In this document: positions 23,576 through 31,751 of the stretch, in pieces
Position numbering within the stretch: position 1 is the stretch's first letter
Layout: each line of letters starts with the position of its first letter
NCBI GenBank assembly: GCA_025350105.1
Contig: JANXYJ010000165.1
Location: 1 to 41,140, forward strand
Direction: 5' to 3'
DNA length: 41,140 nucleotides
DNA from: Terriglobia bacterium
Lineage (GTDB): Bacteria > Acidobacteriota > Terriglobia > Bryobacterales > Bryobacteraceae
Made by a program: the position numbers and the translations under genes
Notes under the pieces: generated by a model
The model's input: only the letters and a program-made list of their open reading frames with translations
Databases searched by the model: none
Told to the model about the DNA's origin: nothing

Positions 23576-25486
23576 CTACCACTTGGCGTTCCAGCGGCGC
23601 GCCCAGCGCGCGAATACGAGCAGGGCCCACAGCCTCTGCCCGCGCTGATTCCTCTGCATTCTTTCCGTCAACAAAGGGCAAGGCAACGCTTCGGCGACGG
23701 CGGCAGACAAAGGCCCTTGCAGCCAAGCTTCGATGGGCGCGCCAAATCCGCGCTTGGGCCGGTGCAGGACTTCCGGCGGCAACTCCCGCTCATAGGCTTT
23801 GCGCAAGAGAACCTTTTTTTCCGTTCCCTCCACCAGGTCCTCGTCCGGCAAAAACTGGGCCCATTCGACGACCCTGTGATCCAGAAACGGCGCCCGCCCC
23901 TCGATGCCAAACGCACCCAACGCAATATCGGTTTTGTAATTCAATCCGTTGGCCAAAGGCAACGACCGGTCGCTCCACATTGCCCTCTGCAGGGCCGAGG
24001 CGGAAGGGAAATGCCCTGCAGGGTTCAGGCAACCGAAGTCCGCTTCGGCAAGGAGGCCCGCTGCCGGGGATTCTTCTAGAAATTGAGCACGCTCCGCTCT
24101 GCGAAAGAGGACCTTCGACTCCACATAGACCGCTTCGGCGCCGCGGCCATCCAGCAATCCGGCGCCCGCTGCCGCTCGCTTGACCCATTGCTTGACGCCG
24201 ATGTGTTCATAGTGCCGGTAGCCGCCAAAAACCTCATCACCGCCATCGCCATTCAGGATGACTTTGTAACCGGGGCGCCCTTTTTCCCGCTGGTGAAGCG
24301 CACCGGCCAGCGCCAGACAGCCAAGCGCGGAACTATCGGCAAAGGGCTCGTCGTAATGCGAGACCATCTGGTCCAGCCTCGCCGACATACTAACGACAAT
24401 TCTCGCAGGCAGGCGCGGGGCCGGGCTCACATACGGGCCCGATCGCCCAACTTGCGGGCGGTCCGCGTGCAACTCCAGAACCTCATGCTTCAGCCCTAAT
24501 TTCGCGGCCAGTGCACGGGCAAATGGCACCTCGCTCTCGTCCGTATTCCGATCGCCATCGAATTCGTTGTCGAACCGAACCGTAAACGTCTGCGGCCGGA
24601 TGTCCTGTTTTACGCATTCGGCGGCGATTACCGCCGAATCCACTCCTCCGCTGAGCGCCAGCGCGACCGGAACATCCGCCCGCAAGCGTTCACCCACAGC
24701 GATCTGCATCCGGTGGCGCAACTCGCCCACCCGTTCAAGCAACGTCTCGCCGACCTCCTCGCGCCGGGCATTTTCCGGATGCCACCATTTTTCAACTTGA
24801 GGAGCAGACCCTCCCCGGCCATGTCCTACCCGACCATTTCCTCCCCAACGAAGCCGCAGTAGATGGCCCGCTGGCAGCTTTCGACAGCCCTGAAAGGCGG
24901 CCAGGGGCGCCGGAATGTAGCCCAGCGCCAAATAGGCGTCCACGGCGCGAGGGTCTAAACGTCCCTCATGAAAGCCAACCAATGCTTTTAGTTCGCTGGC
25001 AAATGCAAACTCGCGGCCATCCCAGAAATATGCCAGCGGTTTTTCACCCAGACGATCCCTCACCAGGATCAATTCGCGTTCGCGGGCATCCCACAAAGCA
25101 AAAGCAAACATGCCAGCGGCGCGCTGCAGCGTATTCTCCACACCCCACACCGCGCAGGCCTCCAGTAATACTTCGGTATCCGTCCCGCTGCGAAAACGGG
25201 CGTCCAATTGTTTTTTCAATTCGAGATGGTTTAAGATTTCCCCGTTAAATACTATGGTCCAACGCCCGTCGCGCGAGGTCATCGGCTGGCTGCCAGCAGG
25301 ACTGAGATCGAGGATTGCCAAACGGCCATGGCCCAACGAAATTTCACCGTCGTAAAAAAAGCCCTCGCCGTCCGGCGCCCGATGTTTTTGCAGAGCGATC
25401 ATTTCACTCAGCGCGGTTCTCACCGAGTTCGCCACCTGACCGGTTTCCGGGGCCGGGGCTTGCAGAATTCCAGCGATGGAGCACAT
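23576..25486 (-). CDS. asnB: Glutamine-hydrolysing amidotransferase, asparagine synthase (AsnB) family
   Basis: A 636-residue protein with an N-terminal glutaminase domain (Cys2 as nucleophile after Met removal; HRAPDGEGFFYDG, LGHGRLAILDLSPAGSQPM, IVFNGEILNHLELK) and a C-terminal ATP-pyrophosphatase domain (LALSGGVDSAVIAAE at about 280; GDGGDEVFGGYRHY at about 410; FLDHRVVEWAQFLP). Inside a polysaccharide locus such proteins usually amidate a uronic acid carboxyl group and do not make asparagine; a UDP-uronate epimerase is encoded in the same locus. A small 15-bp repeat encodes an extra Gly/Arg loop before VEKWW. The start is 15 bp downstream of the preceding GT2 stop. Confidence 0.87.
   Translation of the reverse strand: MCSIAGILQAPAPETGQVANSVRTALSEMIALQKHRAPDGEGFFYDGEISLGHGRLAILDLSPAGSQPMTSRDGRWTIVFNGEILNHLELKKQLDARFRSGTDTEVLLEACAVWGVENTLQRAAGMFAFALWDARERELILVRDRLGEKPLAYFWDGREFAFASELKALVGFHEGRLDPRAVDAYLALGYIPAPLAAFQGCRKLPAGHLLRLRWGGNGRVGHGRGGSAPQVEKWWHPENARREEVGETLLERVGELRHRMQIAVGERLRADVPVALALSGGVDSAVIAAECVKQDIRPQTFTVRFDNEFDGDRNTDESEVPFARALAAKLGLKHEVLELHADRPQVGRSGPYVSPAPRLPARIVVSMSARLDQMVSHYDEPFADSSALGCLALAGALHQREKGRPGYKVILNGDGGDEVFGGYRHYEHIGVKQWVKRAAAGAGLLDGRGAEAVYVESKVLFRRAERAQFLEESPAAGLLAEADFGCLNPAGHFPSASALQRAMWSDRSLPLANGLNYKTDIALGAFGIEGRAPFLDHRVVEWAQFLPDEDLVEGTEKKVLLRKAYERELPPEVLHRPKRGFGAPIEAWLQGPLSAAVAEALPCPLLTERMQRNQRGQRLWALLVFARWARRWNAKW
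24811..24854. repeat. 15-bp tandem repeat, about 2.9 units, AsnB gene
   Basis: CTCCCCGGCCATGTC, CTACCCGACCATTTC and CTCCCCAACGAAGC in tandem, encoding the Gly/Arg-rich loop GNGRVGHGRGG between the two domains' conserved parts. Confidence 0.75.
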
Positions 25487-25501
25487 AACGGGAAACGTTC
25501 C

Positions 25502-26521
25502 TTACGGCGGGCTTACGGTTTCGCGCAGTCCGTCGGCTGCCGGCAGGTTGCCAGAACCAGCCAGAGGCCAATGCTCAATCAGCCATGAGCCCAACGTTTC
25601 CATCCATTTCGGAAGCGCCCGCCCCACACCATAGGCCAGAGACTGCCAAGCCACTGCGGCAGCAGCCTTGTGGCCGGAGCGAACCCGCGCGCAAATGGTT
25701 AAGGCCAGGCGGGCCCGCACGTTTCCATTCCACAAACACCGGGTTAAAACCCTGCGAACTGGCTGCCGCGGCCAAAGCTGTCCTATGGCGCGGTCCACAA
25801 TTTCGTAGATCTCGCACTGCATGCGCGCACTGCCCACCCGGTTGCTCCAATTACCCGGATGGCGGCGGTTCAAAACGCCATGCCGGGGCAGCAGGACAAT
25901 GGCAAACTCCATGGCCGCGCGCACAAACCAGTCAGTATCGGCCAAAGCAAAGCGCGGATCAAACAACCCCACCTTTTCCCAGACGGCGCGCCGCATGACG
26001 ATCGTCGAGGGATGAAAGGGCCAGTCGTAGTAGCGAATCAGATAACGAACCAAAGTCTTGCGGTTGACCGGCAGCGGCTGGTTTGAACGCAGCCGGCGCG
26101 GTTCCTGACGGCTGACGGCGGCATTTTCGAGCAGGTCCACAAATCCGGAGTGAACCAAGCCAGTTTCCGGATGCGCTTCAAGGTAGTCGACTGAGGCCTG
26201 CAAATGACCGGGAAGAAAGCGGTCGTCGTCCGAACACCAGGCTATATAGTCGCCCGTGGTTGCCTCGATCGCGCGGTTCCAGTTCCCCACCCCCTTGGAG
26301 TTGCAGGGCTGCCGGATGTATTTGACGTTGCTGGCCTGCGACGACCCGGCCAGCCATTGTTTGAAAAGAACTTCGGTGTGGTCGGTGGACGCGTCGTCGG
26401 AAATCACGACTTCTTCGGGTGCAAGCGACTGCGCCAGCGCAGCCTCCACGGCCTGTCTGGCCATGGCCGCGCGATTGTAGGTGGCAATCGCCACTGAAAC
26501 GGTTTTGCGGGTTGCCGTCAT
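25502..26521 (-). CDS. Glycosyltransferase family 2
   Basis: A 339-residue GT-A enzyme: VSVAIATYNRAAMARQAVEAALAQSLAPEEVVISDDASTD, then KGVGNWNRAIEATTGDYIAWCSDDDRFLPGHL (DDD metal motif, about residue 98) and GLFDPRFALADTDWFVRAAMEF. The C-terminal 90 residues are basic and helical, probably membrane-associated. Donor and acceptor are unknown. The ATG overlaps the stop of the wzx gene by 4 bp (ATGA), so the two are probably co-translated. Confidence 0.86.
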   Translation of the reverse strand: MTATRKTVSVAIATYNRAAMARQAVEAALAQSLAPEEVVISDDASTDHTEVLFKQWLAGSSQASNVKYIRQPCNSKGVGNWNRAIEATTGDYIAWCSDDDRFLPGHLQASVDYLEAHPETGLVHSGFVDLLENAAVSRQEPRRLRSNQPLPVNRKTLVRYLIRYYDWPFHPSTIVMRRAVWEKVGLFDPRFALADTDWFVRAAMEFAIVLLPRHGVLNRRHPGNWSNRVGSARMQCEIYEIVDRAIGQLWPRQPVRRVLTRCLWNGNVRARLALTICARVRSGHKAAAAVAWQSLAYGVGRALPKWMETLGSWLIEHWPLAGSGNLPAADGLRETVSPP

Positions 26522-28032
26522 CGCAGATTCCAGCTAAGAAGGCTGACCGCCCCCACCAATCCCAATCCGCCCAGCCAACTCAGCGCCGCGCGACGGTCCA
26601 AAATCATCCGGTAACGGAAACGCAAAGCCGCACCGCACAAAATCAGATGCACCGCGTACATCAAAACAAAAGCCACGCTGGCCGCCGTAGCTGCCCCCAA
26701 TGGCAGAGTGAGCAGCACGCTACCCAGCGCCAGGGTGGCGTAGGCGGCGAGATCAGCCGCGAAAAACATCTTCATATCCCCGGCCGCCAAAATAGGAATG
26801 GAGAGAATCCAACTGCCCACCTTCAGGTAGTCACCCAGCAGGGTCCAACGCAGAAACGCCGCCCCCGGACGGAATGCCTCGGCGTAGAGAATCTGCAGCA
26901 GCCACGGTTTGGTCAACGCCATTCCTGCAATCACTACCGCGGCGGTCAATGAGCCGGCCGCAAGTGTGTTTGAGACTTGCCGGGCTTTCTCTGGCGCTGC
27001 GGCGATGCGGGCCACCGCCGGCAGATAGGAGGTCTGCATCGAGGCCAACACCAGAGCGGCTTGATTCATACTGATATTCCAGGCCGCGTCCCACTGCCCT
27101 GTAACCGCCAGCCCCTGGGACGATGTGATACGACCGCGCACGAACAAAAGCACTGCCGACGACAGCAGCCCACTTATGGCAAGCGAAGCCGCAATCGAAG
27201 AAAAATGCAGCGCCGCGTGGTTGGACCAGATTCGCCCCGCACCACAAAACCATTCCTCCAGCGTCTGCCGGTAGCTTTGGAGTGCGAAAATCACCGCAAG
27301 CAAACTGGCCAGCGCCGAAAGGCCCATCATCAACAGAAGAGCTCCCGCGGGCCACGGGCCAGAACCTCCGTTCCGCATCCCGACAAGGAATAATGCCGTT
27401 GCCAGAGTTGCCAGTCCAGCAACGACTTGAACCAGAGCCAAACGCCCGACGCCACCCAGGGCCGTCAACAAGGCGCTCAGGAACACAAACCCGCTCGATA
27501 GCGTAACGGGAACGCTGAGACCGATGAGTGCGTGCGCGCTCAGTCCCGCGCCTTTGGGATCTTTGGGCCATATGCCGCTGCCTAGCAAACCGAGTCCGCT
27601 GCCCAGCAAACCGGCCACCACCAACAAAGTGAGTCCGGCGAACAAGCAGGCCAGGGTCCGCAGGTATTCGCGGCGCGGCGTGCCGCTCAGTGCACTTGCT
27701 CCTTGCACCAGCGCGGTCTGCCCATTGCCGGTTGCCACCAGCACAGCGATCTGCCGCGACTGTTGCAAGGTAGCCCATAAAGCGACCGATCCCGGGCCGG
27801 CAAAAACGGCCAATACTTTGGTCGCAAGCGCGCTCAGTGCACCACTGGCGAGCGAAGCTCCGCCAGCCTTGGTCATGATTGCCAGCATCCCGTTGCTTGC
27901 CAGAATTCTTCTCAGACAGGCCCACATTCCGGTCTCGTAGGACGGTGTCAGCCAAGGCAGATTGGTATGGATCAGCTGCGGCCGCACGGTCGTGTCTCCA
28001 TTCACCGTCGTTTTGTGCGCAGCGCCTGGCAT
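26518..28032 (-). CDS. wzx: Polysaccharide repeat-unit flippase (Wzx-like)
   Basis: A 504-residue protein with about 12 hydrophobic helices of the MATE/PST polysaccharide flippase type. The N-terminal part of the core reads MTKAGGASLASGALSALATKVLAVFAGPGSVALWATLQQSRQIAVLVATGNGQTALVQ, close to WzxE-like proteins, and the second half has QWDAAWNISMNQAALVLASMQTSYLPAVARIA. It would move the undecaprenyl-linked unit across the inner membrane. The 35-50 residues before the first helix are an unusual polar extension; internal Met codons are alternative starts, though GGGG lies 8 nt before the ATG at 28032. A 21-bp duplication encodes GLLGSGL/GLLGSGI within a membrane segment. Confidence 0.85.
   Translation of the reverse strand: MPGAAHKTTVNGDTTVRPQLIHTNLPWLTPSYETGMWACLRRILASNGMLAIMTKAGGASLASGALSALATKVLAVFAGPGSVALWATLQQSRQIAVLVATGNGQTALVQGASALSGTPRREYLRTLACLFAGLTLLVVAGLLGSGLGLLGSGIWPKDPKGAGLSAHALIGLSVPVTLSSGFVFLSALLTALGGVGRLALVQVVAGLATLATALFLVGMRNGGSGPWPAGALLLMMGLSALASLLAVIFALQSYRQTLEEWFCGAGRIWSNHAALHFSSIAASLAISGLLSSAVLLFVRGRITSSQGLAVTGQWDAAWNISMNQAALVLASMQTSYLPAVARIAAAPEKARQVSNTLAAGSLTAAVVIAGMALTKPWLLQILYAEAFRPGAAFLRWTLLGDYLKVGSWILSIPILAAGDMKMFFAADLAAYATLALGSVLLTLPLGAATAASVAFVLMYAVHLILCGAALRFRYRMILDRRAALSWLGGLGLVGAVSLLSWNLR
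27575..27616. repeat. 21-bp tandem repeat, 2 units, wzx
   Basis: Copies at 27575-27595 and 27596-27616 share CCGCTGCC(T/C)AGCAAACCG and encode GLLGSG twice in a predicted membrane helix or its turn. Confidence 0.88.
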
Positions 28033-28113
28033 TGTTTCAGCCCCATTCTCTTCGTATTCTATGTTTCGGCGTATTCTTTGTCGTCTTCCCGGCTGTATTC
28101 TCGGCCGTTCCGA
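28033..28113. other. 81-bp gap between aminotransferase and wzx with degenerate GAATAC repeats
   Basis: On the minus strand GAATAC occurs three times (and GAATGG once) at irregular 17-24 bp spacing. It looks like an old, decayed tandem repeat. No terminator is visible. The wzx ribosome-binding site is at its downstream end. Confidence 0.45.
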
Positions 28114-29400
28114 TCATTCCCGTCCGGCCGTTGCAGTGTGCGTCGTCCATGCGGATGATCGCGGCGCCAGTTGCAGGCACGCTTGCCGCGTCACTGCAAT
28201 CACCTGGCTTACCTCTTCCTCGGTTAGGTGGGGATGCAATGGCAGACTAAGCTCGGTGTCCGCAAGGCGCTCGGCCAAGGGAAAATCGCCGCGAACAAAA
28301 CCAGTGTCCTGATAGGCTTCCGACAAATGCGGCGGTTGCGGATAGTGAATCAGAGTGCCCACACCTTCGGCTGCGAGCCTTTTCATCAGCCGCTCGCGCT
28401 GTGGGTGGTGCACGGCAAAAATATGCCAGACCATATTGGCAGATCTATGCGTATTGGAAGATCTATGCGTATTGAGAGATCCATCCGTTTGGTGATAAGT
28501 ACCCGTATTCTGCCGGTCGTCGGACGCCTGCGGCAGAACCAGATTCGGGACATCGACTAGTTCCCGCAAATAGCGGCGGGCAATCTCGTCCCGGCGGGCA
28601 TTCCAACGATCCAGATATTTAAGCTTGACGCGTAAGATTGCGGCCTGCAGCGAATCGAGCCGAGAGTTCACACCCCGAACTTCATTGAAATATTTTTCGC
28701 GCGAACCATAGTTGGCCAGTACCCGAACCCGATCGGCAATCTGTGCATCATTGGTCACCACCGCCCCAGCGTCGCCCAGCGCACCCAGGTTTTTGGTGGG
28801 ATAGAAACTGAATGCCGAAGCATCAGTTTGGAGTTCATGAGCGATCCCGTGCGCCTGCGCGGCATCCACCAGGAGACGCAAGCTTCGGCGCCGTGCAATT
28901 TCCCTCAGGGCCGGCATATTGGCGCAGCGCCCATAGAGATGCACGGCGAGAATCGCCCGGGTGCGCCGGGTCAACGCCGCTTCAACGCGGTTGGGGTCGA
29001 TGGTAAGCGTTTGCGCATCTGGCTCCACCGGCAACACCCGTGCCCCCACCGCCGAAACGGCTAGCCAAGTGGCGATGTAGGTGTTGGAGGGTACGATCAC
29101 GTCATCCCCCGCACCGATGCCGCACGCCCGCAGCATCAACACCAGAGCGTCATATCCGTTGCCGGTACCCACCGCTTCGCCGGCTCCACAGTAATCGGCA
29201 AACTCGCGTTCAAAACAGTTGACTTCACTGCCTCCGATATAACGTCCGCTGTCGAGGACTTTCGCCACACCGCGATCAATTTCCTCGCGGACGCCGGTTA
29301 CTGCCAGCCCCAGATCCTGGAAGGGAACAACGCCAGGAACACAGGAGCGAACTACGGCCGGCATAGCTTCTCGAATCATTTGCGTTCTGTCTTGGTTCAT
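28114..29400 (-). CDS. DegT/DnrJ family aminotransferase, FdtB/QdtB-like (3-keto sugar amination)
   Basis: A 428-residue PLP enzyme. Motifs: VPFQDLGLAVTGVREEIDRGVAKVLDSGRYIGGSEVNCFEREFADYCG, GNGYDALVLMLRACGIGAGDDVIVPSNTYIATWLAVSAVGA, LLVDAAQAHG (pyridine-binding Asp) and FSFYPTKNLGALGDAGAV with the PLP Lys in PTKNLG at about residue 213. The N-terminal pattern is that of dTDP-3-amino-3,6-dideoxyhexose aminotransferases (FdtB/QdtB), and the adjacent gene encodes the matching ketoisomerase and acyltransferase. Near residue 315-335, before VWHIFAVHHPQRERLM, an insert from an 18-bp repeat (SLNTHR/SSNTHR) interrupts a normally short loop. Confidence 0.86.
   Translation of the reverse strand: MNQDRTQMIREAMPAVVRSCVPGVVPFQDLGLAVTGVREEIDRGVAKVLDSGRYIGGSEVNCFEREFADYCGAGEAVGTGNGYDALVLMLRACGIGAGDDVIVPSNTYIATWLAVSAVGARVLPVEPDAQTLTIDPNRVEAALTRRTRAILAVHLYGRCANMPALREIARRRSLRLLVDAAQAHGIAHELQTDASAFSFYPTKNLGALGDAGAVVTNDAQIADRVRVLANYGSREKYFNEVRGVNSRLDSLQAAILRVKLKYLDRWNARRDEIARRYLRELVDVPNLVLPQASDDRQNTGTYHQTDGSLNTHRSSNTHRSANMVWHIFAVHHPQRERLMKRLAAEGVGTLIHYPQPPHLSEAYQDTGFVRGDFPLAERLADTELSLPLHPHLTEEEVSQVIAVTRQACLQLAPRSSAWTTHTATAGRE
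28438..28509. repeat. 18-bp tandem repeat, 4 units with decay gradient, aminotransferase gene
   Basis: Units at 28438, 28456, 28474 and 28492. The first two share AGATCTATGCGTATTG exactly, the third keeps AGATC, and the fourth only CGTATT. They encode the SNTHRS-type insert. The gradient suggests new copies at one edge. Confidence 0.9.
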
Positions 29401-29439
29401 GCGGGGGATGACTCTCGCTTTTCAATGAGCCGGTTCACG

Positions 29440-30591
29440 TTAAGCAGACTTCGCTGCCAGCGCTGCCGCCGGTCCATCCGCTGGATTTGAGACGGACACG
29501 TACAGGTTTGGAGGGGAGGAAACCGCCGCCAGGTAATCATCCAGGTCCCGGATATAATCTTTTTCACGATAAACATCGGAGGCCAGAACCATCAGTACGG
29601 CGTCGGCGGAATATTTGTACTGTGTGGTCCACACCATCGCCGGAACAAATAGCCCCATTTCCGGGCGATTCAAAACAACTTCTTCTCCACGTTCCCCATC
29701 AAATAGACGCACTGCGCAGCTGCCATGCACGCACACCAGGAACTGCTGGAGCGTCCGATGCGCATGTTCGCCGCGGACTTTTCGATTTGGCACGCCAAAA
29801 ACCAGGAAGTAACGCGCCGGGAGAAAGGGTAAGGCCTGCTCGACTTCCGCAAAGGACAATTGTCCGCGGGGATCACTGATCTTCGGCAGCGTCACCAGCC
29901 GGGATCCGCCCACCATAACCCTAGTTCCAGCCGATCCGGTAGGCCGGAGTGGCTGATGGGGGCCGTTGCCGTCGTCAGCCGGGGCAAAATGCTGTTGAGC
30001 CAAATCGTTCTTGGGCAAATCGCTCTTCGGTAAATCGCTTTTCGCCAGATGGTTTCGAGGCAAATCGGCTTGAGCCAAGTCGCGGCCATCCACATAACCG
30101 CGAACCGCTGCCGGGTTGCCTACCACAATGGCGCGAGGCGGCACATCGCAAGTTACCACCGCTCCGGCGCCTACCATCGCGCCGGCACCGATCGTGATGC
30201 CCGGAAGAATGGTCGCGTTGGCTCCGATCGAAGCGCCCTTGCGAACCAGGGTTTTCGAAAACTCCCGCGGCCGCCGGCGGCTGCGGGGGAAAGGATCGTT
30301 GGTAAAGGTCACATTGGGGCCGACGAAGACGTCATCTTCAATTGTCACTCCGTCCCATACTTGAACCCCGCACTTCAGCGTCACCCGATCACCAATGCGA
30401 GCGCCGCCTTCGACGAAAGTGTGGTCGCATAAATTGCAATCGGCTCCGACCTTGGCGCCGGGCAGAAGATGGACGAAAGCCCAAACCCGCGTGCGCGGGC
30501 CAATTTCGTCCGTTTCGACCAGGCTTTGCGGGTGCCTAAAAAACCGCTCAGGCGCGTGCGTAACCGTAGTCTGCATCGTTCCATTCGCCAT
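29440..30591 (-). CDS. Bifunctional sugar N-acyltransferase / dTDP-4-keto-6-deoxyhexose 3,4-ketoisomerase (WxcM-like)
   Basis: A 383-residue fusion. Residues about 12-165 form a left-handed beta-helix acyltransferase (hexapeptide repeats; CDHTFVEGGARIGDRVTLKCGVQVWDGVTIEDDVFVGPNVTFTNDPFPRS), as in FdtC/QdtC. Residues about 225-360 form a cupin-like ketoisomerase (ISDPRGQLSFAEV, YFLVFGVPNRKVRGEHAHRTLQQFLVCV, His at 276 and 278), as in FdtA/QdtA. The same fusion is known in Xanthomonas WxcM. With the adjacent aminotransferase it gives the isomerase, transaminase and acylation steps for a dTDP-3-acylamino-3,6-dideoxyhexose. The linker (about 171-203) is a pentapeptide-like array from a 15-bp repeat. 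Start: AGGGA 8 nt upstream. It overlaps the epimerase gene by 44 bp. Confidence 0.9.
   Translation of the reverse strand: MANGTMQTTVTHAPERFFRHPQSLVETDEIGPRTRVWAFVHLLPGAKVGADCNLCDHTFVEGGARIGDRVTLKCGVQVWDGVTIEDDVFVGPNVTFTNDPFPRSRRRPREFSKTLVRKGASIGANATILPGITIGAGAMVGAGAVVTCDVPPRAIVVGNPAAVRGYVDGRDLAQADLPRNHLAKSDLPKSDLPKNDLAQQHFAPADDGNGPHQPLRPTGSAGTRVMVGGSRLVTLPKISDPRGQLSFAEVEQALPFLPARYFLVFGVPNRKVRGEHAHRTLQQFLVCVHGSCAVRLFDGERGEEVVLNRPEMGLFVPAMVWTTQYKYSADAVLMVLASDVYREKDYIRDLDDYLAAVSSPPNLYVSVSNPADGPAAALAAKSA
29983..30087. repeat. 15-bp tandem repeat, 7 units, inter-domain linker of the WxcM-like gene
   Basis: Seven units (e.g. AGCCAAATCGTTCTT, GGGCAAATCGCTCTT, CGGTAAATCGCTTTT, AGGCAAATCGGCTTG). They encode ADLPR, NHLAK, SDLPK, SDLPK, NDLAQ, which match the A(D/N)Lxx form of pentapeptide repeats. 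The array joins the two enzyme domains. Confidence 0.95.
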
Positions 30592-31726
30592 CGGCTTGTC
30601 CCTCTCTTTGTCGTGCTTCCTGTCGTAATTCGTGTGCCAATCCTTGTTGATCTCCGTGTTGATCTCCGTGTTGATCTCCGTTTTCCTCTAACCGCCCGTT
30701 TTCAGGTCCGTAGAAATCGCGATACCAGTGCGCGAAATCTTCGATTCCCGTTTCGAGCGTCGTCGCTGGCCGGAAATCTGTCGCCAGCCAAAAGTCTTCC
30801 ACGTCGGCGTGCGTCACAGGCACGTCACCAGGCTGCATCGGAAGGTAGCGCTTGATGGCCGGACGGCCCAGGGCCTTTTCGAGCGTTGTGATAAAACTGA
30901 GCAGGGGCACCGGCGAACTGTTGCCAACGTTAAACAGACGATACGGCTGCGGCTGCCGCCCGCGCGCCGCGATGCGCACAACGCCCTCGGCGATATCATC
31001 CACATAAGTGAAATCGCGCTGCATGTTTCCATAGTTGTAAACATCGATGGATTCACCGCGCAAAATCGCGGCGGCGAAACGCATAGGAGCCATATCAGGC
31101 CGGCCCCAAGGCCCGTAAACCGTAAAGAACCGGAGACCGGTGGTGGCCATCCCGAACAGACTGGAATAGGAGTGCGCCATGAGTTCGTTGGCCCGCTTGG
31201 TGGCGGCATAGAGCGAGACCGGTGAATCAACCCGATCGGCGACTGCAAACGGGACCTTCAGGTTGCCTCCGTAAACCGAGGACGAAGACGCATAGATCAA
31301 ATGGTCCACGCCGTTGCGCCTTGCTCCCTCCAGAACGGAGACAAAACCCATTAGGTTCGCCTCGGCGCAAGCATAGGGGTTTTCCACTGAGTAACGGACG
31401 CCGGCCTGGGCCGCTAGGTGGATCATGGTAGAGAATTTCTCCCGCTCAAACAGCGCCTCCATCGAAGGCCGGTCTCCGATGTTCATCTCCACAAAGCGGA
31501 ATCCCGGATGGGGCGCAAGACGAGCCAACCTGGCCTGCTTCAAGCGGGGGTCGTAATAGGAATTCAGATTGTCAAGCCCGACAACACTGTGCCCTTGTGC
31601 CAGCAAACGCTGAGCAACGTGATACCCGATGAAGCCGGCGGCACCGGTCACCAAAACCGGCTCCTTAATGAGAACAGGCCCAACTGGCCGAGTGATAAGC
31701 ATTGATCCACTGCTAGGGTTGTCCAC
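30548..31726 (-). CDS. NAD-dependent UDP-glucuronate 4-epimerase-like protein
   Basis: About 392 residues from a GTG at 31726 (GAAGG 7-8 nt upstream); a TTG at 31747 and an ATG at 31702 are alternatives. Extended SDR fold: LVTGAAGFIGYHVAQRLLAQGHSVVGLDNLNSYYDPRLKQARL (the YYDP motif marks the UDP-glucuronate 4-epimerase/LpsL group), MIHLAAQAGVRYSVENP, SSSSVYGG, SLYAATKRANELMAHSY (catalytic Tyr and Lys), LRFFTVYGPWGRPDMAP. It would convert UDP-GlcA to UDP-GalA, a possible target of the AsnB-type amidotransferase. After the domain end (YRDFYG) an extra tail of about 50 residues starts with a 12-bp repeat (GDQH) and then overlaps the next gene by 44 bp, which suggests loss of an original stop codon. 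Confidence 0.86.
   Translation of the reverse strand: MDNPSSGSMLITRPVGPVLIKEPVLVTGAAGFIGYHVAQRLLAQGHSVVGLDNLNSYYDPRLKQARLARLAPHPGFRFVEMNIGDRPSMEALFEREKFSTMIHLAAQAGVRYSVENPYACAEANLMGFVSVLEGARRNGVDHLIYASSSSVYGGNLKVPFAVADRVDSPVSLYAATKRANELMAHSYSSLFGMATTGLRFFTVYGPWGRPDMAPMRFAAAILRGESIDVYNYGNMQRDFTYVDDIAEGVVRIAARGRQPQPYRLFNVGNSSPVPLLSFITTLEKALGRPAIKRYLPMQPGDVPVTHADVEDFWLATDFRPATTLETGIEDFAHWYRDFYGPENGRLEENGDQHGDQHGDQQGLAHELRQEARQREGQADGEWNDADYGYARA
30646..30681. repeat. 12-bp tandem repeat, 3 exact units, epimerase C-terminal extension
   Basis: GTTGATCTCCGT occurs three times without mismatch, encoding GDQH/GDQH/GDQQ. Weaker 12-bp periodicity (TGTCGTGCTTCC, TGTCGTAATTCG) precedes it. Confidence 0.95.
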
Positions 31727-31751
31727 GGAAATACCTTCTAATGGCAAGCGC

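Noticed and set aside
26831-27955. 374-codon alternative minus-strand frame inside wzx
   Set aside because: The Wzx frame has clear membrane helices and family motifs; this one is charged, low in hydrophobic runs and unlike any known protein.
4275-30681. Tandem repeat arrays as CRISPR arrays
   Set aside because: Units are 12-21 bp and directly adjacent, with no spacers, and they are translated in frame.
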